Source: Sorangium cellulosum | Lineage (GTDB): Bacteria > Myxococcota_A > Polyangia > Polyangiales > Polyangiaceae | DNA length: 64,000 nucleotides | NCBI RefSeq assembly: GCF_004135735.1 | Contig: NZ_CP012670.1 | Location: 9,433,501 to 9,497,500 of the forward strand | Direction of reading: 5' to 3' | Part shown: one piece after another, positions 32,341-40,413 of the stretch | Numbering within the stretch: the first letter of the stretch is position 1 | Layout of the letters: each line of letters begins with the position of its first letter | Notes under the pieces: generated by a model | Told to the model about the DNA's origin: nothing | The model's database searches: none | What the model saw: only the letters and a program-made list of their open reading frames with translations | Translations under genes and position numbers: made by a program

Positions 32341-33360
32341 ATGGAAGCACGACGACGTGAACGAAAGGCGGCTCGATCCAGCGATGACCGGGCGGCCTTG
32401 GCCGCCCCGCCCGATCCCGCGCCGCCCACCGAAGGCGAGATTGCGGCGCTGCGCGAGCACCTCTCCCGACCCCTGCCCGAGATCCCCGTGAAATACCTCT
32501 ACGACGACGTGGGGAGCGAGCTCTTCGAGCGGATCACCACCCTCTCCGCGTATTACCAGACGCGCGCCGAGATCGGCATCCTCGAGCAGCGCGCGGGCGA
32601 GATCATCGAGCTCGCTCGCCCGGCGCGCCTCGTCGAGCTCGGCAGCGGCGCGGGGCGCAAGATCCGGCTCCTGCTCGACGCCCTGGGCCCCGCCGCGCGC
32701 GGCGCGAGCTGCACCCTGCTCGATATCAACGCGCGCTTCCTCCAGCGCTCGATCGAGCGCCTCGGCGCCGATTACCCCGGCTGCCGTTTCCGCGGCGTCG
32801 TCGGCGATTTCGTCCAGGATCTCGACCGGCTCGGCCCGCCCGGCGGGCGCCTCCTCGTCTTGTTCGCGGGCACCCTGGGCAACCTCTACCCGGACCAGCG
32901 GCGCGCCTTCTTGCGCAGGCTCTCGGCCGGCATGGATGCGAGCGACGCGTTCCTCGTCGGCCTGGATCTCGAGAAAGACCCGGCGCGGATCGAGGCCGCG
33001 TACAACGATCCCGAGGGCGTCACGGCCGCCTTCAACAAGAACGTCCTCTCCGCGATCAACCGCCGGTTCGGCGCGGATTTTCGTCCCGGGGCGTTCGCTC
33101 ACCGCGCCTTCTACGACCGCGCCCATGCCTGGATCGAGATGCGCCTCGTCGCGCGGGAGCGACAGAGGGTCTCCCTCCGCGCGCTCGGCATGACGCTCGA
33201 TCTCGCCGAGGGCGCCGAGATCCGCACCGAAATAAGCTGCAAGCTCACGCGCGAATCGCTCGCGCGAGACGCCGCCGAGGCCGACCTCGCCATCGCCGGC
33301 TGGTACACGGACCGCGAGCGTCTCTTCGCGCTCGCCCTCCTCTGCCGGGTGGTCGCGTGA
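32341..33360 (+). CDS. egtD: L-histidine N-alpha-methyltransferase EgtD
   Basis: A 339-residue SAM-dependent enzyme that trimethylates histidine to hercynine, the first step of ergothioneine synthesis. Typical motifs: PEIPVKYLYDDVGSELFERI, TLSAYYQTRAEIGILEQRA, ELGSGAGRKIRLLLDAL, LFAGTLGNLYPDQRRAFL and GLDLEKDPARIEAAYND followed by TAAFNKNVLSAINRRFGAD. Substrate-binding Tyr and Asn residues lie in conserved context. GGGGGAGGG precedes the ATG. The stop overlaps the GTG of egtB as GTGA, so both are coupled in one operon. Confidence 0.95.
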   Translation: MEARRRERKAARSSDDRAALAAPPDPAPPTEGEIAALREHLSRPLPEIPVKYLYDDVGSELFERITTLSAYYQTRAEIGILEQRAGEIIELARPARLVELGSGAGRKIRLLLDALGPAARGASCTLLDINARFLQRSIERLGADYPGCRFRGVVGDFVQDLDRLGPPGGRLLVLFAGTLGNLYPDQRRAFLRRLSAGMDASDAFLVGLDLEKDPARIEAAYNDPEGVTAAFNKNVLSAINRRFGADFRPGAFAHRAFYDRAHAWIEMRLVARERQRVSLRALGMTLDLAEGAEIRTEISCKLTRESLARDAAEADLAIAGWYTDRERLFALALLCRVVA

Positions 33361-34631
33361 GCGAGGGGCTCGCCGCGGAGCTCTCCGAGCGGCTCGGCGC
33401 CGCGTTTCGACGCACGGACGAGCTGTTCGCGAGGATCCCCGACGACAGGCTCCTCGAGCGGCCCATCGCGCTGCGCCATCCCTTCTTGTTTTACCTGGGC
33501 CATCTCCCCGCGTTCGCGTGGAATCAGGTGGGCCGGGGCGTGCTCGGCGCAGGGCACCTCGACAGGGCGCTCGACGTCCTCTTCGCGCGGGGCATCGATC
33601 CGTCCGATGGCGACGACGCGCGCGCCTCCCACCGCACCTCCTGGCCCTCCATCGCCGAGGTACGCGGCTACCGGGACGCGGCGCGGCGCGCCGTCCTCGA
33701 CCGCGTCCCCTCGGTGCTCGAGCGGAAGGGCGATCTCCTCTGCGACAACGGCCGCGTCGTCCATCTCGTCCTGGAGCACGAGCTCATGCACCAGGAGACG
33801 CTCATGTACATGCTCGCCGCGTGCCCCGAGGGCTCCTTCGGCCGCGCCCCGGCGCCGCGGACCCGCGAACGATACGAGCGCCGCCCCGCCGAGCCCCGGC
33901 GCATCCCGGCAGGCCCGGCCACCCTCGGCGCGGACTGGGACGAGATCCCGTTTGGCTGGGACAACGAGTTCGGCAAGACGGTCATCGCCGTGCCGGCGTT
34001 CACGCTCGACTCGCTCCCCGTGACGAACCGCGATTGGCTCGCCTTTCGCGAGGCGGGCGGCTCCTCCCCGCGCTCCTGGGTGGAGGGCCGCGGCGGGCTC
34101 TCGGTGAGGACGGTTCACGGTCCCCTGCCCTTCGAGCTGCTGGCGGACGCGCCCGTCCAGGTCACGGGCGAAGAGGCGCGGGCGTATTGCGCCTTCGTCG
34201 GCGGGCGCTTGCCCACGGAGGCCGAGCTGTATCGCGCCGCCTACGCGTGCCCCGACGGATCACAGCGTCTCTATCCCTGGGGCGACGACCCGCCCGCGCC
34301 GCGCCATGGCCATTTCGGCTTTCGGGGCTCCCTGCCCGCGCCCGTGGGCCTCTCGCCGGACGGCGCGAGCGCGTGGGGCGTGGAGGAGCTGCTGGGCAAC
34401 GGCTGGGAGTGGACGGCGACGCCTTTCGCCCCGCTCCCGGGTTTCTGCGCGTATGCGCGGACCTACCCCGGCTACAGCGCGGACTTCTGCGGCGGCGCCC
34501 ACGACGTCGTCTTCGGCGCCTCCTGGGCCACGGACGAGCGGCTCTTGCGGCGCAGCTTCCGCAACTGGTACCGGCGAAGTCATCCACACGCGTTCACGAG
34601 CTTTCGCGTCGCTCGTGGAGGCGCCCCGTGA
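33357..34631 (+). CDS. egtB: Ergothioneine-type sulfoxide synthase EgtB
   Basis: A 424-residue non-heme iron enzyme joining a DinB-like helical domain (1-170) to a formylglycine-enzyme-like C-terminal domain (190-424). Candidate iron ligands are His in FYLGHLPAFAWNQ and the HELMHQE motif (LEHELMHQETLMYML). The C-terminal part has GWDNEFGKTVIAVPAF, PTEAELYRAAYACPDG, GNGWEWTATPFAPLPG and FGASWATDERLLRRSFRNWY. It couples hercynine with Cys or gamma-Glu-Cys using O2; no egtC hydrolase is adjacent, so the sulfur donor cannot be decided. GTG start coupled to egtD. Confidence 0.92.
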   Translation: MSEGLAAELSERLGAAFRRTDELFARIPDDRLLERPIALRHPFLFYLGHLPAFAWNQVGRGVLGAGHLDRALDVLFARGIDPSDGDDARASHRTSWPSIAEVRGYRDAARRAVLDRVPSVLERKGDLLCDNGRVVHLVLEHELMHQETLMYMLAACPEGSFGRAPAPRTRERYERRPAEPRRIPAGPATLGADWDEIPFGWDNEFGKTVIAVPAFTLDSLPVTNRDWLAFREAGGSSPRSWVEGRGGLSVRTVHGPLPFELLADAPVQVTGEEARAYCAFVGGRLPTEAELYRAAYACPDGSQRLYPWGDDPPAPRHGHFGFRGSLPAPVGLSPDGASAWGVEELLGNGWEWTATPFAPLPGFCAYARTYPGYSADFCGGAHDVVFGASWATDERLLRRSFRNWYRRSHPHAFTSFRVARGGAP

Positions 34632-34681
34632 CGCGCAGAGCCCCCAGGACGCGCTCCCGCGATCGCCCCCGAAGGCCCCGA

Positions 34682-35299
34682 TCAGCGCGGCCGGAGCACG
34701 CAGAACAGCGCGCGCGGCAGCTCCGGGAGGGTGCCCTGGTAGACGCTCTCGTCCATCGAGAGGACCTCGAACCGCTCCCCGAAGATCGCCCGGATGTCCC
34801 CGGGAGAGAACTTGTACGGCCCCTGCTCCCCCGGCTGCCGCGTGCTGAAGCACTTGAGGAAAAAGAACCCTCCGGGCGCGACGAGCCGCTCGACCGTGCG
34901 CGCGTAATCGGCCCTCCGCGCCGGCGGCAGGCAGTGGAAACAGCCGCGGTCGAGGACGACCTCGAACCGCTCGTCGAGCCGGCTGTCCAGGATGTCGTCC
35001 TGCAGGAAGCGAATAGCCGGCTTCCCCTGCGCCTGCGCCTGCGCCGCCTGCGCGACCGCCCGCTCGATGGCGGCGTGCGAGAGATCCGTCCCCGTCACGT
35101 CGAACCCCCGCTCCGCGAGGGCGAACGCCTGCGTGGCGGGGCCCGTGCCGAGGTCGAGCGCCCGCCCCTTCGCGACCTGCCAGCGCTGGAGCGCCCGCTC
35201 GACGTCGGGATCCAGGCCCGCGTGGTACCAGGGGAGGCTCTCGTTCGGCGTGGTGCGATACAGCTCCTGCCAGTCCGGGAAATTCTTTTGTTCGCTCAT
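34682..35299 (-). CDS. Class I SAM-dependent methyltransferase (TPMT-like)
   Basis: A 205-residue Rossmann-fold methyltransferase. Motif I is GRALDLGTGPATQAFALAER, motif II VTGTDLSHAAIERA and the middle motif FEVVLDRGCFHCLP. The N terminus DWQELYRTTPNESLPWYHAG is like small thiopurine-methyltransferase or tellurite-resistance-type proteins. An AAGGAG lies just before the ATG. It converges with egtB (stops 50 bp apart); no link with ergothioneine is demonstrated. Substrate unknown. Confidence 0.88.
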   Translation of the reverse strand: MSEQKNFPDWQELYRTTPNESLPWYHAGLDPDVERALQRWQVAKGRALDLGTGPATQAFALAERGFDVTGTDLSHAAIERAVAQAAQAQAQGKPAIRFLQDDILDSRLDERFEVVLDRGCFHCLPPARRADYARTVERLVAPGGFFFLKCFSTRQPGEQGPYKFSPGDIRAIFGERFEVLSMDESVYQGTLPELPRALFCVLRPR

Positions 35300-35420
35300 G
35301 TCGCTCCTTCATAGCCCGCCCGGAGCGGCACTGCACATCGGCGTTCTCGTGTAGGCTCCGGCGCGAACGGGGGCCCAGACCGGTGCGGACGAGGGCGCAA
35401 AGGGACAAGGGAGCAGGACG

Positions 35421-37682
35421 GTGAAGATTACGTGCGTGGGCGGCGGACCGGCGGGCCTCTATTTCGCGCTCCTGGCGAAGCAGAGAGATCCCCGGCGCGA
35501 CATCGTCGTGGTGGAGCGGAACCGGCCCGACGACACCTTCGGCTTCGGCGTGGTGTTCTCGGACGCGACGCTCGACAACCTCGCTGACGCCGACCGCCCG
35601 AGCTACGGCGCGATCCGGGCGAGCCTCGCCCACTGGGACGAGCTGCACACGCACTTCGGCGGGCGCGTCCTCGTCTCGAGGGGGCACGGCTTCAGCGGCC
35701 TCTCGCGGCAGAGGCTGCTCGCGATCCTGCAGGACCGGGCGCGGGAGCTCGGCGTCGTCCTCCGCTTCGAGGAGGAGGTGAGCGACCCGGGCGAGGCCCT
35801 CGCCACGAGCGACCTCGTGGTCGCGGCCGACGGGGTGAACAGCCGGATCCGCGAGCGCCTCGCCGACCGGTTCGAGCCCCGCATCGACGTCCGCCCGAAC
35901 CGGTTCGTGTGGCTCGGCACGACGTTCCCCTTCGACGCCTTCACCTTCTATTTCGAGGAGAGCCGACACGGCCTCTTCCGCGTGCACGCGTACCGTTACC
36001 AGCCGGACCGCTCCACGTTCATCGTCGAGTGTCGCGAGGACACCTTCCGGCGGGCGGGCCTCGATCGCGCCGGCGAGGACGAGACGGTCGCGTACTTCGA
36101 GGAGCTCTTCGCCGACAAGCTCCGGGGGCACCGGCTGCTCAAGAACCGGAGCGTGTGGCGCAGCTTCCCCACGGTGCACAACGAGCGCTGGAGCGCCGGC
36201 AACGTGGTGCTGCTCGGGGACGCCGCGCACACCGCGCACTTCTCGATCGGCTCGGGGACCAAGCTCGCGCTCGAGGACGCGATCGCGCTCGTCGACTGCC
36301 TCGGGGCGCACGCGGGCGTGCCGGAGGCGCTCGCCGCGTACGAGGCGGAGCGCAAGCCCAAGGTGCTCGCGCTCCAGCGCGCCGCGCAGGTGAGCCTGCT
36401 CTGGTTCGAGAACACCGAGCGCTACATGGCGCTGCATCCTCTGGAGTTCACGTTCAGCCTGCTCACGCGGAGCCTGCGCGTGACGCACGAGGGCCTGAAG
36501 GCGCGCGACCCCGCGTTCGTGCGCGAGATCGACGCGCACGTCGCGAGCAAGGCCGAGGCGCAGTCGGGGGTGCGCGTCGTCTCCGCCGACGCGGCCCCGC
36601 CGCCGCCGATGTTCACGCCGTTCCGGCTGCGGTCGCTCGTGCTGGAGAACCGCGTCGTGGTGTCGCCGATGTGCCAGTACTCGGCCGAGGACGGGCGGAT
36701 CGACGACTGGCACCTCGTGCACCTCGGCAGCCGGGCGCTCGGGGGCGCGGGGCTCGTGATCACGGAGATGACGGACGTGAGCGCGGCGGGGCGCATCACG
36801 CCGGGCTGCGCGGGGCTCTACCGGCAAGACCACGCGGCGGCGTGGCGGCGCGTGGTCGATTTCGTCCACGCGCGCTCGCGGGCCAGGATCGGCGTCCAGC
36901 TCGCCCACGCGGGGCGCAAGGGCGCGACGAAGCGGATGTGGGAGGGGATGGACAGGCCGCTCGAGCGCGGCGCCTGGCCGCTGCTCAGCGCCTCGGCCAT
37001 CCCGTACCTTCCGGAGAGCCAGGTGCCGAGGGCGATGGATCGCGCGGACATGGATCAGGTGACCTCCGACTTCGTGCAGGCGGCGCGGAGGGCGGACGAG
37101 GCCGGGTTCGACCTCATCGAGCTGCACTGCGCGCACGGCTACCTGCTCTCGAGCTTCATCTCGCCGCTCACGAACCGGCGCACGGACGAGCACGGCGGGC
37201 CGATCGAGAACCGGATGCGGTATCCGCTGGAGGTGTTCGACGCGGTACGGGCCGTGTGGCCGGCGGACAAGCCGATGAGCGTCCGCATCTCGGCGACCGA
37301 CTGGGCGCCGGGCGGGCTCACCACGGACGATCTCGTGGCGCTCTGCGGGATGCTCCGGGAGCACGGCGCCGACATCATCCATGTCTCGGCGGGCCAGACG
37401 GACCCTTCGAGCAAGCCCGAGCACGGCAGGCTGTTCCAGACGCCGCTCTCCGAGCTCGTGCGGCTCGAGGCGAAGGTGCCGACGATCGCGGTGGGCAACA
37501 TCCAGAGCTACGCGGACGTGAACAGCATCATCGCCGCCGGGAGGGCGGACCTGTGCGCGCTCGCGCGGGCGCACCTCTACGACCCGTACTGGACCCGGCA
37601 CGCCGCCGCGGAGCAAGGCTTCGCCATGGAGTGGCCCGACCCGTACCGGTCGGTCGAGAGGTACACGCTCCGCATGCGGTGA
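35421..37682 (+). CDS. Fused FAD monooxygenase / Old Yellow Enzyme (salicylyl- or 2-aminobenzoyl-CoA type)
   Basis: A 753-residue fusion. The N-terminal half (1-385) is a class A flavin monooxygenase: GGGPAGLYFALLAKQ for FAD, ADGVNSRIRERLAD, and GNVVLLGDAAHTAHFSIGSG. The C-terminal half (395-753) is an Old Yellow Enzyme domain: FTPFRLRSLVLENRVVVSPM, QLAHAGRKGATKRMW, ELHCAHGYLLSSFISPL and TNRRTDEHGGPIENRMR. This arrangement is found in bifunctional salicylyl-CoA 5-hydroxylase/oxidoreductase and 2-aminobenzoyl-CoA monooxygenase/reductase, which hydroxylate then reduce aromatic CoA esters. No CoA ligase or ring-cleavage genes are adjacent. GTG start after GGGAGCAGGA. Confidence 0.92.
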   Translation: MKITCVGGGPAGLYFALLAKQRDPRRDIVVVERNRPDDTFGFGVVFSDATLDNLADADRPSYGAIRASLAHWDELHTHFGGRVLVSRGHGFSGLSRQRLLAILQDRARELGVVLRFEEEVSDPGEALATSDLVVAADGVNSRIRERLADRFEPRIDVRPNRFVWLGTTFPFDAFTFYFEESRHGLFRVHAYRYQPDRSTFIVECREDTFRRAGLDRAGEDETVAYFEELFADKLRGHRLLKNRSVWRSFPTVHNERWSAGNVVLLGDAAHTAHFSIGSGTKLALEDAIALVDCLGAHAGVPEALAAYEAERKPKVLALQRAAQVSLLWFENTERYMALHPLEFTFSLLTRSLRVTHEGLKARDPAFVREIDAHVASKAEAQSGVRVVSADAAPPPPMFTPFRLRSLVLENRVVVSPMCQYSAEDGRIDDWHLVHLGSRALGGAGLVITEMTDVSAAGRITPGCAGLYRQDHAAAWRRVVDFVHARSRARIGVQLAHAGRKGATKRMWEGMDRPLERGAWPLLSASAIPYLPESQVPRAMDRADMDQVTSDFVQAARRADEAGFDLIELHCAHGYLLSSFISPLTNRRTDEHGGPIENRMRYPLEVFDAVRAVWPADKPMSVRISATDWAPGGLTTDDLVALCGMLREHGADIIHVSAGQTDPSSKPEHGRLFQTPLSELVRLEAKVPTIAVGNIQSYADVNSIIAAGRADLCALARAHLYDPYWTRHAAAEQGFAMEWPDPYRSVERYTLRMR

Positions 37683-37756
37683 TCGGGCGCGGCTCGAGGG
37701 CGCGTCGGCGGCGGCGGCCGCTCGCGCCGCGCGCGAAAAAAAGTTGACGCCGGGCC

Positions 37757-37787
37757 TTGATCCTCACGTTACGTGAGGACCTAGCCT
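37757..37787 (+). promoter_or_regulatory. MerR-type promoter with palindromic operator
   Basis: A -35 box TTGATC (37757-37762) and -10 box TAGCCT (37782-37787) are separated by 19 bp, the long spacing typical of promoters controlled by MerR-family proteins. The spacer holds a near-perfect palindrome, TCCTCACGTTACGTGAGGA (37761-37779, 9-bp arms around one T). It lies about 45 bp before the MerR-type gene, so autoregulation is inferred. Confidence 0.85.
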
Positions 37788-37833
37788 CCGGGGCATGGAC
37801 GTCCTCCCCCGCCCTGGAACCAGGGGAAGCACC

Positions 37834-38562
37834 ATGCGTTCAGCACCGTTGAAAGTAGGCGATCTCGCCCGGCAGACCGGCCTCTCCGTCCGCACGCTCC
37901 ACTACTACGAGGAGATCGGCCTGCTCTCCCCGTCGCACCGCACGGCGTCGGGGCACCGGATGTACTCGGCCGGCGACATCGCCCGTCTCCAGCAGATCAA
38001 GTCGTTGCGCGAGCTCGGCTTCAGCCTGGAGCAGATCAGCGCGTGTCTGGACGAGGAGGGCTTCTCGCCGCTCCAGACCATCGAGCTGCACCTGTCGCGG
38101 CTGCGCGAGCAGATCGCGCTGGAGCAGAAGCTCTGCGCGCGGCTCGAGGGGCTGGCCCGGGTCCTGCGCGCGGGAGAGGACGTGTCGGTGGAGCAGCTAC
38201 TTCAAACCATCGAGGTGATGACCATGATCGAGAAGTACTACACCCCGGAGCAGCTCGCGGAGCTCAAGCAGCGCGCGGACGCGCTCGGACCGGAGAAGAT
38301 CCGCGAGGCCGAGGGCGCGTGGAAGACGCTCTTCGAGGACGTGAAGGCGGCGATGGCGGCGGGCACCGACCCGAAGAGCGAGGCGGCGCGAGCGCTCGCG
38401 AAGCGCTGGAGGGAGCTCGTCGAGGCGTTCACGGGGAAGAACCCCGGGATCGAGAGGTCGCTGAACGAGATGTACCGGAACGAGCCGGGGCTGAGGAGCC
38501 AGGTCGGGCTGGATCCGGCGATGTGTGAGTTCATCGCGAAGGCGGCGGGCAAGGCCTCGTAG
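37834..38562 (+). CDS. MerR-family regulator with TipAS effector domain
   Basis: A 242-residue protein. The winged-helix DNA-binding domain has KVGDLARQTGLSVRTLHYYE, GLLSPSHRTASGHRMYS and LQQIKSLRELGFSLEQIS. A helical dimerisation region follows (about 75-125), then a C-terminal TipAS-like domain (YYTPEQLAELKQRADALG, RWRELVEAFTGKNPGIERS, GLDPAMCEFIAKA), which in TipA and Mta-type proteins binds drugs or autoregulates. The start after AGGGGAAG is preferred to an ATG at 37795, which lies at about the expected transcript start. No efflux pump gene is adjacent. Confidence 0.92.
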   Translation: MRSAPLKVGDLARQTGLSVRTLHYYEEIGLLSPSHRTASGHRMYSAGDIARLQQIKSLRELGFSLEQISACLDEEGFSPLQTIELHLSRLREQIALEQKLCARLEGLARVLRAGEDVSVEQLLQTIEVMTMIEKYYTPEQLAELKQRADALGPEKIREAEGAWKTLFEDVKAAMAAGTDPKSEAARALAKRWRELVEAFTGKNPGIERSLNEMYRNEPGLRSQVGLDPAMCEFIAKAAGKAS

Positions 38563-38873
38563 TCAGCTTCAGCAAGGCATCCTGCCCACGGCCGCGCGCG
38601 CCCGGCTGGCTGGACCGGCGCGCGACGGGCCCTGTAGCCGCCCGGGGTCGATGGGATCTCTTTGTGTCGTGTGGGGCAATTCGCGCCACGCGCGCGTGGG
38701 AGACCGAGAGGCGGCCCGCTCGGGCGCGACGGGAGAGATCGCTCCCCGGCCAACCCGAGCCGCCGCGATCGACCTGGCACCGGCGTTGCTCTCCTCCGGG
38801 CAGCACGCCCCGGCGTGCGCCGCTCGCCAGGAACGTCACGGCGCCTGTGCGCCCCTGCCGTGAAGGGTCCGCC
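38563..38873. other. Intergenic region without a recognised gene
   Basis: About 310 bp between the MerR-type and YihY-type genes on the same strand. No credible coding sequence or strong hairpin was seen; it should hold the YihY-type gene's promoter. Confidence 0.4.
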
Positions 38874-39884
38874 ATGCACCTGCCCGGAAAAGAGATCCCC
38901 TGGAAGGTCTTCCTGAACGACATCAAGCACGAGTGGGTCAAGGACAAGGTGGACACCGTCGCTGCCGGGCTGACGTTCTTCGGTGTCCTCGCGATCTTCC
39001 CGTTCCTGCTCTTCGCCGTCGCCCTCGCCGGCGTGGTCATCAATCCAGCCGAGTCGACGAGGCTGGTCGGCGAGCTGTACCAGGTCGCTCCCCCGGCCGT
39101 GGCCAACATCCTGGGCGAGCGCCTCCACGCCCTCACCAGCGGCCAGAGCCCGGCGCTCCTGACGGTCGGCGCCCTCGGCGCGATCTGGGCCGCCTCGGGC
39201 GGCGTGGTCGCCCTGATGGACGCGCTCAACGCGGCCTACGGCGTCGAGGACGGCCGCTCCTTCCTGAAGCGCCGCGGCATCGCGATCCTGGTCACGCTCG
39301 GCGGCGCCGTCCTGCTGACGATCGCCTCCGCGCTCACGGTCGTCACGCCGGCGATCACGGCGCACCTCGGCCCCCTGGCGACGCCGCTTTTGTGGCTGCG
39401 CGTGCCGGCCTCGATGCTCATCGTGATGATGGTCCTGGCCGTCCTCTATTACGTGCTGCCCGACGTCGAGCAGAAGTTCAAGTTCATCACCCCCGGGTCG
39501 ATCGTGGCGGTCGTGATATGGGCCATCGCCTCGCTGGGGTTCTCGTTCTACGTCGGCCGGTTCGGCAGCTACGAGGTGAGCTATGGCGCGCTCGGCGGCG
39601 TCATCATCCTCCTCCTCTGGATGTGGATCTCCTCGATGGCGGTGCTCCTCGGGGCCGAGATCAACGCCATCATCGAGCACCGGTCGCCGGACGGGAAGCG
39701 CACCGGCGCGAAGCGCTGCGACGACGCGGGGGAGGATGTGCCCAAGGCCGTGAAGGAGCCGGCCGAGGGCGCCGCGCTGCCGGCCGGCGCCGCGCGCCCC
39801 GCGCGCGCGCAGGACGCGGGCGACGCCGCGCTCCCCCGCCCCGTCCGCTCGAACCCGGCGAGGCTCCATCGCGGGAAGGTGTAA
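38874..39884 (+). CDS. YihY/BrkB-family membrane protein
   Basis: A 336-residue inner-membrane protein of the YihY/virulence factor BrkB family, once mistaken for RNase BN. Six hydrophobic segments; typical motifs are DTVAAGLTFFGVLAIFPFLL near the N terminus, ALNAAYGVEDGRSFLKRRG, VEQKFKFITPGSIVAVVIW and FSFYVGRFGSYEVSYGALGG, then LLWMWISSMAVLLGAEINA. A hydrophilic, Ala/Pro-rich tail follows (about 285-336). The ATG after AAGGG was chosen; the longer frame upstream is Arg-rich and not credible. Function of the family is unclear. Confidence 0.92.
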   Translation: MHLPGKEIPWKVFLNDIKHEWVKDKVDTVAAGLTFFGVLAIFPFLLFAVALAGVVINPAESTRLVGELYQVAPPAVANILGERLHALTSGQSPALLTVGALGAIWAASGGVVALMDALNAAYGVEDGRSFLKRRGIAILVTLGGAVLLTIASALTVVTPAITAHLGPLATPLLWLRVPASMLIVMMVLAVLYYVLPDVEQKFKFITPGSIVAVVIWAIASLGFSFYVGRFGSYEVSYGALGGVIILLLWMWISSMAVLLGAEINAIIEHRSPDGKRTGAKRCDDAGEDVPKAVKEPAEGAALPAGAARPARAQDAGDAALPRPVRSNPARLHRGKV

Positions 39885-39991
39885 CGTGGGCCCCTGCGCC
39901 TCCCGCGAGGAGGCCCCGGCGAGGCGCCCTCGCTGACCACCCTCCCGCCCGCGCAGCCTCGCGCGCAGGCCTGTCCCCCGGAGTACGCTTC

Positions 39992-40345
39992 ATGCTGCAT
40001 CGAGCCGCCTCGTCCGCCATGTTCCTCGTGCTGCTCGGCGCGCTCGGCGCCGGCTGCCAGGGCGCCAAGAGCGGCGCGCCCACGGCGACGCCGGCGGAGA
40101 GCGGGCGGGGCGCGGAGGGGGGAGGCGCGCCGAGCCCGGCGGACACGGGCGAGGGCGCGCCGGACACGGGCGCGCCGGGCGCGGGCGCGCCGGAGACGGG
40201 CGGCCAGCCGGGCTGCGTGGACACCCCGTTCCTGAAGTACGTCGGGCAGGGCCACGACGAGTGCGCGCGGATCCGCTTCGTCTGCGAGCCGGGGTGGATC
40301 TACTTCAGCGACGACTGCGGCTGCGGCTGCACGAAGCAGCCCTGA
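39992..40345 (+). CDS. Small Cys-rich lipoprotein
   Basis: A 117-residue protein with a lipoprotein leader (SSAMFLVLLGALGAGC; Cys at about 22), an extended linker rich in Gly, Ala, Pro and Thr with repeats like GAPDTGAP and GAPETGG, and a compact C-terminal Cys-rich domain (CVDTPFLKYVGQGHDECARI, FVCEPGWIYFSDDCGCGC). Five or six cysteines in about 45 residues suggest a disulfide-stabilised surface domain tethered by a flexible stalk. Small tails of this kind are common in myxobacteria. Function unknown. Confidence 0.7.
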   Translation: MLHRAASSAMFLVLLGALGAGCQGAKSGAPTATPAESGRGAEGGGAPSPADTGEGAPDTGAPGAGAPETGGQPGCVDTPFLKYVGQGHDECARIRFVCEPGWIYFSDDCGCGCTKQP

Positions 40346-40413
40346 GCGGCGCCCGCGGGCGCACAAAAACACCTCGCCCTGGGCGGCCCGCGCCATCTAG
40401 CATCGGGGCCCGC

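Noticed and set aside
30396..32429. A 677-residue fused response regulator
   Set aside because: The upstream portion is an out-of-frame reading of regB; the regulator starts at 30938 with an ATGA overlap, and the kinase is intact in its own frame.
37683..37756. Terminator with A-tract after the monooxygenase gene
   Set aside because: The run CGAAAAAAAGTT is A-rich on the transcribed sense strand, not U-rich, and the preceding GC stretch does not form a clean stem.
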